Shown here piece by piece: positions 51,029 to 58,197 of a stretch of DNA of 64,000 nt. This stretch comes from Caryophanales bacterium UBA6449 (lineage in GTDB: Bacteria > Bacillota_I > Bacilli_A > RFN20 > CAG-288): positions 181,496-245,495 of the forward strand of contig DJOB01000004.1 in NCBI GenBank assembly GCA_002437105.1. Reading direction: 5' to 3'. The notes under the pieces were generated by a model that searched no databases, was not told where the DNA came from, and worked only from the letters and a program-made list of their open reading frames with translations. Position 1 is the stretch's first letter. Each line of letters begins with the position of its first letter. The translations under genes and the position numbers were made by a program.

Positions 51029-52404
51029 TTAAAAAGGGATACTTGCAAAACCATTATTTTTTCTCCAATTTTCAATTTTTGCTTCGTTTCTAGCGTACCA
51101 TTGTGAGCAGATAACATATTTATCATTTATTGGTTTTTTATAAAATCTCTTAGGGTCATAGTGATCCACATTAATATCTGCGATAACTGGATATGAAATA
51201 CCAAATTTGTCTTTACAGTATTTTTTGTTTCTAAGATTATTTATTTGCACATCTGATAATTTTTCCGATGTTAATAATTTGGTAAAAAATCTCTTTGCAC
51301 GTTGGCCAATTCCTAAAGTTTTCCCTCCTTGTGGTTCACTTCCTGTGTTTGATATGCCCAGTCCATAGCTAATATTAATTATAGTATTACCAGGTTGTTT
51401 AGTACTGTTAGGAATTTTTGACGAGGCTAGATTGGGGTCAATCATCACTCTTTTTAAGAAATCGTCATAATCAGGCCCATAATACTTTCTTAATTGATCT
51501 TTAGCATATTGCAGAAATTCAGGCATTTCCCCAATGTCATTTCCCTTTATATGTACACCTTTAGGAAATTCTTGACATTTCGGTTTTTCCCGTTTTGGCG
51601 TCAGCACATAATTAAAAGGACATACAAAGCGTAAAAAATGTGCTTTTAATACTTCTTTTGCCTTATTAAGTGGATATTGAGACATGTTGAGTTGCGATGA
51701 GCTCATTTTTCTTACATAATAATTTCCATTTACAGCTTTTTTATAATCACCAGAATCTCCACGGGTAAATTTATAATCTTTACACCAATCATTTATACTC
51801 TTAGTTTTACCTTTAATAAAATATTCTTTTCCAACATCAATAATATGAGATATTTTGTATCCCGCTTTCCCAAAGCCGGGATTTTTTCCATCGAGAGAAT
51901 ATGCTGCTTTTTCTTTTTCATCTTTTGTACATTTGCAGGTGGCAGGAAACTTTCTAGAAATCATTGCGCATTTGAACTCGTCGTAACTCGGAACATATCC
52001 ATCAATAGCAAATTTACAAAAATAAGCCGCAAAGAAATTATCAGTGAAAAAATAACTACAATTAGTGGCCCTATTAGTAGTCCCATTAGTAATTTCAGTA
52101 TAAAATCCTCTCCTCAAGGTAATGTAATTTTTCTTTCCCTTTACTGGTTGACCATAATTTCTTATTACAAAAACAGCATCTGGATCATCAATATATTGAA
52201 GTAGTATTTTGTAAATGCTAATTGCTATTTTTTATCAGGAAGTAAGGGAACAACAAAATCATTCCAAAAATCACCTATAGTTTTATCACTTCCACTTTTT
52301 AATGGTGTAAGAGATGGAGAGTCGATCGACGATAATTTATCAATAAGTGTCATAGATTTATTTTTCCTTCCATGAATTAAGATTGGTTTTATAACAGATG
52401 CCAT
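51029..52404 (-). pseudogene. Frameshifted gene, nuclease-like protein of unknown family
   Basis: Two frames together encode about 458 aa. The 5' part starts at ATG 52404 (or 52353) and meets a TAG at 52227, right after an A6 run. The second frame continues with KIAISIYKILLQYIDDPDAV and runs without interruption to 51029. One extra A in the run (A7) would join them. The protein has a Cys-x-Cys segment (TCKCTKD), a GYKISHIIDVG stretch and a FVCPFNYVLTPK stretch that recall HNH nucleases, and it ends in a YVICSQWYARN motif. A restriction-type enzyme is possible but unproven. Frameshift, slippage or sequence error cannot be told apart. Confidence 0.6.
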
Positions 52405-52820
52405 TTGTTTTACAAGATTAGTTCTTCTATATCTTCTAATTTTATAAAGGCTTTTTAAAATTTAAGATTTTATAATCGCGAAATTATATAAAAGCTTTAT
52501 TTTTAGTATTCTCATAAGTAAATTGATTAAATGAATAGCTAATATTATAAATTGAATTATGAGCTGTTGTTATTTGAATATGGTTTTGTCTTAAGCGAGG
52601 CAGACTTGAAGAAATATCATTTAATCATATGCGAATATCACTATTTTTATAATTGTTACCACCAGAATAATTATTATTGCCGATACTGTAATAATGAGGG
52701 CTTAAGACTACAAATGGTAAAAAAGCGTCTACAATTTCTACTGCTTAAAACATTCCAAATAATAGGTTTACATTAGAGTGATATGTTGTTTTATTTATTA
52801 TGCCTTTTCTCATCTTTAAA
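52405..52820. other. AT-rich gap upstream of the nuclease-like gene
   Basis: About 415 bases without a convincing gene. A frame of 74 codons at 52552-52776 has no ribosome site and an odd Tyr/Asn/Cys-rich composition and was not accepted. Confidence 0.35.
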
Positions 52821-52850
52821 TATAGGCCCTCATTTGTACGAGTGAGCTGA
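52821..52850 (+). repeat. Left terminal inverted repeat of the IS
   Basis: Core GCCCTCATTTG and an AGTG-GCTGA block are shared with the right end in inverted orientation; about 25 of 30 positions agree. Confidence 0.75.
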
Positions 52851-52901
52851 TAATAAACAGGAGTATAAAATCTCCGGTCTTTTAAGGACCGTTTGATGAT
52901 A

Positions 52902-52970
52902 CATTTAGGTGGACGTCTGGGATCAGGCTTGGCGGTTTGACCGGACGTCTTCCTAAATGCCCAAACCGCC
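52902..52970 (+). promoter_or_regulatory. Two competing hairpins before the transposase start
   Basis: Stem 1 pairs CATTTAGG plus GGACGTC (52902-52917) with GACGTCTT plus CCTAAATG (52944-52959). Stem 2 pairs GGCGGTTTG (52931-52939) with CAAACCGCC (52962-52970), directly before ATG 52971. Only two bases separate the arms of the stems on the 3' side, too few to form both at once, so the fold is a switch rather than a pseudoknot. Confidence 0.45.
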
Positions 52971-53896
52971 ATGAAAACTTATAAATCCAACGCCCGATGG
53001 GCTAATTTTTTATGCAGGAAAAGCCTGCTTTTTAGGATTCCGAATACTCCTTACGAAGCAATGATGAAAGATACTTTGCTTCAATGGTATGGTGTAAAGC
53101 ATTCTAGAGTCACGCCGAAATGCGTCGAATTCATCAATTCATTCGTGCCGCTTCATGTCCATGGTGCGAATCAGCCTTCTTCAAGAAGGACGTGAAAAGG
53201 AAAGAGTGAGATACAGCGGTACAGGTGCTCGGAATGCGGGAGGGGATTCACACCGACGACAGGGACGCTGCTGGATTCTTGGAAGATTCCCTTTCTAGAA
53301 TGGATAGAGTTCATCGGGTACTCTTTCATAACCTTATCGAGATTCAACAGAAACGCCGATTCTACCAGGGCGTATTGGCTCATAAAAACCTTGGAGCCTT
53401 GGAAAAATGCTCAGGACTTCACAGTCATTTCCAATCGAGTGTACATCGATGAGACATATATACATGTAGTCAGAGACGAGAGAATAATGAATGACAGCAG
53501 GAAAAGCCCCAAGGGGCTTTCCGTCAAATAGATATGCATATTGATGGCACTTGATACCAACGGTAATACCGTGTTTTCGCAACGGAAAAAGTAAAGCCCA
53601 GCGCCAAGAGGATATGCAATGCGCTTCTGAGGCACATACAGCCGGGAGCCTTGATTGTGCATGATGGGGAGAAAGCACACAGAATGCTGGTAAAGAAACT
53701 GGATAGCCCCGAGGAAGTTCATCTCACACCGCAAACAAAGGGACTGGAGGACAAGGACAATCCCATGGATTCCATAAACGACGCCCATTCTAATCTCAAG
53801 GCTTTCCTTAGGACCCACGAGCCCTTCTCGAGGGACAATCTTCAGGATTTTCTCAATCTCTACTGGTTCATTTTCAACCCGCCCTATGGGGTATAG
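52971..53896 (+). pseudogene. IS1595-family transposase, broken
   Basis: Fragments lie in several frames: MKTYKSNARWANFLC to CVEF (from 52971), then SCPWCESAFFKKDVKR, then RYRCSECGRGFTPTTG to IDETYIHVVRDE, then VHDGEKAHRMLVKKL to FIFNPPYGV. Two CxxC pairs form the zinc ribbon and IDETY and VHDGEK hold the first two catalytic aspartates. At least three frameshifts and one TAG in place of a glutamine (near 53529, after KGLSVK) inactivate it. Confidence 0.85.
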
Positions 53897-53994
53897 GACA
53901 AGATAGTGCTGCTCCTGAAAAAAGCTGATTTCGACTAGAAAGACCATCAGATTCAGGGATTTATTCTCAAAAAAGCCCGATAATACCTGAACCC

Positions 53995-54024
53995 TCAGCA
54001 CACTTGTGCAAATGAGGGCTTATA
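53995..54024 (-). repeat. Right terminal inverted repeat of the IS
   Basis: Inverted copy of 52821-52850, read on the minus strand, with the conserved AGCCCTCATTTG core. Confidence 0.75.
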
Positions 54025-54061
54025 GTTATTAAATTACTTCAGACTTTATCTATTTATTAGA

Positions 54062-54613
54062 TTAATCCCTTTTTTCATTAGAACTTGAAGTCTTATAGGT
54101 TATTATAAAATCAGAAGCATAAGGTCTATACCAAGGATTGTAATATTCATATCCTAAGCTTTGGATATAGGCTTTAAATTCTTTTAATTTCTCTATTAAT
54201 TTGTCTCTATGGTTATAGACATCTGAATATATTACAAGATTGCCCCCAACAAATAATTTTTCGCCATCGTCATAAATGGAAGGTACTGATAAGATAAAGC
54301 CCATGTCAACAATCTTTTTGATGATTTCTCTTTTGATATTCAAATCTAACATTTCGTGTTTGCTTTCTTTTTTAACCTTAAAGCAAATACAGCCTTCAAC
54401 TAATGAAGGAACTTCTTCTGCTTCATAAAATCTACTTAATACTTCTAATAGCTGAGGAAATTCATTAATCCTTCTTTTCTCATTAAGTAAATAATGTTCT
54501 TTATAGATACTGATATAGAAATAGTATTTTGAAGATCTTATCTTTTCTACTGATAAAAGATTAACTCCCATTGATTCAAGATATTCTCTTATTAATTCCT
54601 TTGTTAATGTCAT
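54062..54613 (-). CDS. Protein of unknown function from the island
   Basis: 183 aa, AT-rich codons, Lys/Ile/Tyr-rich. A helical N-terminal part (KELIREYLESMGVNLLSVEK) is followed by beta-strand stretches such as YYFYISIYKEHYLL and KLFVGGNLVIYSDVY. No family was recognised and the ribosome site is weak. Composition unlike the core genome argues for transfer with the island. Confidence 0.5.
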   Translation of the reverse strand: MTLTKELIREYLESMGVNLLSVEKIRSSKYYFYISIYKEHYLLNEKRRINEFPQLLEVLSRFYEAEEVPSLVEGCICFKVKKESKHEMLDLNIKREIIKKIVDMGFILSVPSIYDDGEKLFVGGNLVIYSDVYNHRDKLIEKLKEFKAYIQSLGYEYYNPWYRPYASDFIITYKTSSSNEKRD

Positions 54614-54635
54614 AATTTATTCGACTTCTTTTTTA

Positions 54636-54851
54636 TCATAGACATCTTTTATGTAAAGGCAAATGATTACTTTTACCTTTACTAAGTTTCAATTTATTTA
54701 AATTAATCTTTTCAGTGTGTCTTATTTTTCGATTTGCTCTTTGTCTTAAGCTTCTATAAACAGCATTGGTTCCTGATCTTTTCTTAAATCCTCTTTTGCT
54801 TTCATTAGCTCCCCCCATCCATATTCCTAGAATCTCAGATATCTTATTCAT
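54636..54851 (-). CDS. Possible small basic protein of the island
   Basis: 71 aa, strongly basic (RQRANRKIRHTEK region). There is no ribosome site before ATG 54851 and no recognised family. It may be a fragment. Confidence 0.25.
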   Translation of the reverse strand: MNKISEILGIWMGGANESKRGFKKRSGTNAVYRSLRQRANRKIRHTEKINLNKLKLSKGKSNHLPLHKRCL

Positions 54852-54997
54852 TATTTTTTGAGTCTCAGGATTATTGTTGAAGCTTCTTCTTACGCTTGGT
54901 ATTTATATATATTAATAGCTTATTTATTTAAATCGATATATATATCGTTAAAAAGCCAAGAATATTACTCCTCAGCCTTAACATAAATCCTTTGACT
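54852..54997. other. AT-rich spacer with a perfect palindrome
   Basis: Contains CGATATATATATCG (54934-54947). No gene is seen. Confidence 0.3.
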
Positions 54998-55466
54998 TTA
55001 CAAGAATTTAAAAGTTACAGATTTATCATTATGAACTATAGCTTTATGAACCATGAAGTTAAAGACTTGTTCATCAAACACTACTAACGATTCTCCTTTT
55101 TTATTATTTCTTTAAAAGCATTAATCTTATTTAACTTAAAGGCAATAGTACCTTTCATATCATTTAGCTTATTTTGATATTTTTTCTAGTTCTGCGTACT
55201 TTTTCTTCCGAATGTTCTAGTCTTGAACTGTTGTTGTATTGGCTTTTACCAAAATTCTAAACCACTCTCCATTTCTTTTGTTTCTTCTTGAAGGTTAGCA
55301 ATATTCTCATCTGGTTTTGAAGTTTAATAAAGTGTTACTTTAACATGATCTAATGCTTCAAGTGTAGATTCTTTATTAATAAACATTTGGTTATAAGCAA
55401 TAGTAAAAATTTTTAACTTCATCTTCAGTAAAGTTTGGTGTTTTGTATTTATATGGGGGTGTGCAT
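54998..55466 (-). pseudogene. Large serine recombinase C-terminal remnant
   Basis: Reading the minus strand from about 55466 toward 54998 gives fragments in shifting frames that follow the order of a serine recombinase C-terminus: TPNFTEDEVKN, YNQMFINKESTLEALDHVK, DENIANLQEETKEM, KLNDMKGTIAFKLNKINAFK and VVFDEQVFNFMVHKAIVHND. Several frameshifts and stops make it non-functional, and the catalytic N-terminal part is gone. Such enzymes mobilise prophages, ICEs and similar elements, consistent with the island. Confidence 0.62.
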
Positions 55467-55607
55467 GTCACCGTGTAAAAGTGAGTTGTTGTGTATTAGT
55501 GAATACTATTCGTGTAAAGCTGGTGATAAAAAAGCCGATTTTATTGACTTTGTCCATCACTATTACACGGCATTCATTCTTAAAGACTTCATATTTATCG
55601 CCATAAA

Positions 55608-55647
55608 CAAAAAAGTTTGACACCCTTAGAAAGAGCATCAAACTTTT
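55608..55647 (-). terminator. Terminator of tRNA-Phe
   Basis: On the minus strand AAAAGTTTGA pairs with TCAAACTTTT (55638-55647 with 55611-55620) across a 17-base loop and is followed by T. Confidence 0.7.
55610..55623 (+). repeat. Right 14-bp direct repeat (possible attachment site)
   Basis: AAAAAGTTTGACAC, identical to 50602-50615. It lies inside one arm of the tRNA-Phe terminator. Confidence 0.4.
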
Positions 55648-55657
55648 ATAACCTTAA

Positions 55658-55733
55658 TGGTGGCCCAAGGCGGAATCGAACCGCCGACACAGGGATTTTC
55701 AGTCCCTTGCTCTACCAACTGAGCTATCGGGCC
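55658..55733 (-). tRNA. tRNA-Phe (GAA)
   Basis: Acceptor GGCCCGA/TTGGGCC (one G-U pair), anticodon stem GGGAC/ATCCC with loop CTGAAAA (anticodon GAA), T-loop GGTTCGATTCC and encoded CCA. Its 3' side faces the island, a common position for integration. Confidence 0.95.
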
Positions 55734-55803
55734 ACGTGCTTCACCTCTTCTTCAAGGGGCGTCGTTAATTCTACTACTTAAGGTGTTAATTGCAAGGGGG
55801 AAT

Positions 55804-57186
55804 TTAGTTCCCAGGTTCTTCTCCACCCAGTGACCCGTGGTTGAACTTCGATTGGAAGTGATGACCGATGTAGATGTCGGTCTCCAGATGCGTGGCGAGA
55901 TCGGCCTGGAGCATCTGTCGGCTCAAGGAGGGTATTCCGGGAATAGATAGGACCAGCGAGCTTAGAGCTATCGCGGGGACTAGGTTGATGATCGCCGGCA
56001 GGAAGGGGCAAAAGGAGAGGGTGAGGGCCAAACCGGCGAGCGGTTTCTTCGTAGCGACGATGAAGCTGGCTATTCCGCCAGCGATGATGAAGGAGTGGGC
56101 GAGATCGGCGGGAAGCCAGTGGAAGAGGGGAAGAAGATCGGCAGCGAGCAGGGAACCGAGGCCGATCGTGGGAATGATGGTTCCGCCCAGGATCGGAGTG
56201 CTGAAGCAGAGGATGGTAAGCAGCAGTCTGGTACCCGTGAGGATGATGAGGCGGAGGGGATTGCCTTCGGCGATCTGCACGCCATTCTGAATGTAGCTCG
56301 CTCCGCTTCCTATCGAGTCCGGTAGAACGATAAAGAGGGCGAAGAGGATGGCTGCGCAGAGCCAGGGAGATATCATCCGCAGGTGTCCACCATCGCGGGA
56401 CAGTGTGGGGCGAAGGAAGCGTACGGCGTATCCCAGGAGCGGGATGACGATCAGCGAGAGCAGGGCGGGGAGCAGGGTCAGGTAGGTGTATCGCAGGTCG
56501 AGATAAGCGATGGTGCTCGTCTTAAAGACGATACCGGAATATAGGAATCCGCGGAGGAAGTTTTTTCCTTCTATCAGGGCGAGAAGGCCGTGAAGGAGGC
56601 TAGAAATAATCCAGCTTAGGGTGCAGGTCAGCAGATTTATCGATAGGTCTTTTCTTGAGGATCTATCCTTATTCAGCTGCATGAAGACGCCGGCCAGGGG
56701 ATTAGCGAAGGCGAGGCTGAAGCCGATCGCCGCACCGGTCTCCATGAATCGGGTCGCCCGGACGGGTGAGCGACCGTATCGTTTCGCTCCGAGCAGGGCG
56801 GCTAGCAGGGCGCCAAGGTAGACGCTCGGGGCCTCGCTCCCTAGCGCGGCGCCGGAGAAGAAGGAACACAGGCAACCGGCGATGACGCAGATGAATACTT
56901 TAGTCCAGACGGGCTTGAGTCCATGCTGGAGCGAGCGCTTCAGGAGCGTAGGATTCTCATCGGGTATCCGCAGGCGGGCGACCAGTTCCCCCTGAAGGAG
57001 GGTGAGCGCAGCAATGATGAGAAACATCACGGCGTATCCCTGGATATCTCGTCCGAAAGGAGCTTCCGCCAGCATCTTCTGACTAAGTTCCTGAAGGAGT
57101 TGAAAGGGGACGATGATGAAAGGGAGGATAGCTCCTAACATCAGGGGGATTGCGATGTCACTGGTCATATCTGCATTCCGTTTCAT
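55804..57186 (-). CDS. ClC-family chloride channel or antiporter
   Basis: 460 aa with about ten membrane helices. The selectivity-filter motifs are GSEAPSVYLGALLAA (about residues 120-134, with the gating glutamate retained; consensus is GREGP) and GGTIIPTIGLGSLLAA in the second half. It should move chloride or another anion, possibly in exchange for protons. GAGGAG lies 6 bases before ATG 57186. Not clearly co-transcribed with gpmA. Confidence 0.88.
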   Translation of the reverse strand: MKRNADMTSDIAIPLMLGAILPFIIVPFQLLQELSQKMLAEAPFGRDIQGYAVMFLIIAALTLLQGELVARLRIPDENPTLLKRSLQHGLKPVWTKVFICVIAGCLCSFFSGAALGSEAPSVYLGALLAALLGAKRYGRSPVRATRFMETGAAIGFSLAFANPLAGVFMQLNKDRSSRKDLSINLLTCTLSWIISSLLHGLLALIEGKNFLRGFLYSGIVFKTSTIAYLDLRYTYLTLLPALLSLIVIPLLGYAVRFLRPTLSRDGGHLRMISPWLCAAILFALFIVLPDSIGSGASYIQNGVQIAEGNPLRLIILTGTRLLLTILCFSTPILGGTIIPTIGLGSLLAADLLPLFHWLPADLAHSFIIAGGIASFIVATKKPLAGLALTLSFCPFLPAIINLVPAIALSSLVLSIPGIPSLSRQMLQADLATHLETDIYIGHHFQSKFNHGSLGGEEPGN

Positions 57187-57243
57187 CCTGTTCTCCTCGC
57201 GTGAGAGATTCTATTCCTAAAATCGGATTGGCGCGGCGGGGAC

Positions 57244-57273
57244 AAAAAAAGACCAGCGTGCGAAGCGCTGGTC
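57244..57273 (-). terminator. Terminator of gpmA
   Basis: GACCAGCG/CGCTGGTC stem (57251-57258, 57266-57273) followed by seven T on the minus strand. Confidence 0.85.
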
Positions 57274-57280
57274 TCGAGGG

Positions 57281-58036
57281 TTACTTCTTAGCCTTACCCT
57301 GGTTGGCGACCGCAGCCATCGCGGCTGCGATAGCCTTCTGATCGCCCAGGTAGCGGTGGCTGATGGGCTTGAGGTTCTCGTCCAGCTCGTAGACGAGGGG
57401 AACACCGGTGGGGATATTCAGGTTGACGATATCGGCATCGGAGATGTTGTCCAAGTACTTGACCAGAGCTCTGAGCGAGTTGCCATGGGCAGCGATGATG
57501 ACATTCTTGCCAGCCTTGATCTCCGGAGCGATGTGCTCGTTGAAGTAGGGCACGACACGCTCGATGGTGATCTTCAGCGACTCGGTACGGGGAAGCAGCT
57601 TCTTATCGACATCGCGATAGGTGTGCTGGTTTCCGGGATAACGGGGATCAGTCAGCTCGAGCTCGGGAGGGCAGACATCGAATGAACGTCTCCAGATCTT
57701 GACCTGGGCGTCGCCGTACTTGGCGGCAGTATCGGCCTTGTTCAGTCCCTGAAGGGCGCCGTAGTGACGCTCGTTGAGCTGCCAGGCTTTGATGACGGGG
57801 ATGAAGTTCTCATCGACGCCATCGAGGATGTGATTCAGGGTGTGAATCGCTCTCTTGAGGTAGGAAGTGAAGGCGATATCGAAGGAGAAGCCTTCCGCCT
57901 TGAGGAGCTCTCCCGCCTTGATCGCCTCCTGGTGTCCCTTCTCGGACAGATCGACATCGGTCCAACCGGTGAATAGATTGAGCTTGTTCCACTCGCTCTC
58001 GCCGTGACGGACCAGGACTAACGTGTGCTTAGCCAT
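57281..58036 (-). CDS. gpmA: 2,3-bisphosphoglycerate-dependent phosphoglycerate mutase
   Basis: 251 aa. LVLVRHGESEWNKLNLFTGW carries the phospho-His (about residue 11), YLKRAIHT the second basic site and HGNSLRAL the second catalytic His. It interconverts 3- and 2-phosphoglycerate in glycolysis. GGAGGAA precedes ATG 58036. Single gene with terminator. Confidence 0.97.
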   Translation of the reverse strand: MAKHTLVLVRHGESEWNKLNLFTGWTDVDLSEKGHQEAIKAGELLKAEGFSFDIAFTSYLKRAIHTLNHILDGVDENFIPVIKAWQLNERHYGALQGLNKADTAAKYGDAQVKIWRRSFDVCPPELELTDPRYPGNQHTYRDVDKKLLPRTESLKITIERVVPYFNEHIAPEIKAGKNVIIAAHGNSLRALVKYLDNISDADIVNLNIPTGVPLVYELDENLKPISHRYLGDQKAIAAAMAAVANQGKAKK

Positions 58037-58164
58037 TGTTTTTCCTCCGCATTGCGCAAGTAGATTCTACAACAAAGGGCGCGCGGCTAATCCCTCTCGG
58101 TCTCCCGAGATTTTTCAATCGAGATTCGATTCATATGATGTAGTGATTATTTTTTAAAAGACTC

Positions 58165-58170
58165 TATAAT
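58165..58170 (+). promoter_or_regulatory. Possible -10 box of the serine-rich lipoprotein gene
   Basis: TATAAT 28 bases before the start codon; no clear -35. Confidence 0.4.
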
Positions 58171-58197
58171 TTCTTCCGTTATCGAGAGGAAAATGTT

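Larger units (their letters stand above)
52821..54024 (+). mobile_element. Decayed IS1595-family insertion sequence
   Basis: About 1.2 kb bounded by imperfect terminal inverted repeats and containing a broken transposase with the zinc ribbon and DDE-type motifs of the IS1595 family. No clear target duplication could be found next to the ends. The GC content is higher than in the surrounding island, as if it came in from another source. Confidence 0.8.
50523..55657. mobile_element. AT-rich accessory island beside tRNA-Phe
   Basis: From the ptsH terminator to tRNA-Phe the base composition falls sharply in GC and no core gene is found. The stretch carries a frameshifted nuclease-like gene, an IS1595-family remnant, two unknown genes and the C-terminal remains of a serine recombinase on the right end. 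Direct repeats of 14 bases mark both edges. The parts are decayed, so the island is probably an old, immobile insertion. Confidence 0.65.

Noticed and set aside
52552..52776. 74-codon plus-strand frame in the island
   Set aside because: No ribosome site, odd Tyr/Asn/Cys-rich sequence in AT-rich DNA, no family recognised.
52745..52972. 75-codon minus-strand frame over the left IS end
   Set aside because: It spans the terminal repeat and the hairpin region of the IS and has no ribosome site or family.
54934..54947. Perfect palindrome CGATATATATATCG
   Set aside because: Simple AT alternation in AT-rich DNA; no link to a promoter or gene.
55435..55620. 61-codon plus-strand frame near tRNA-Phe
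   Set aside because: Lies opposite the recombinase remnant, lacks a ribosome site and ends in the tRNA terminator.
50491..55733. A duplicated tRNA-Phe end as attachment site
   Set aside because: The 3' sequence of tRNA-Phe was looked for near the left edge of the island; only a short TGGCCCA match in the ptsH terminator exists, too short to support.
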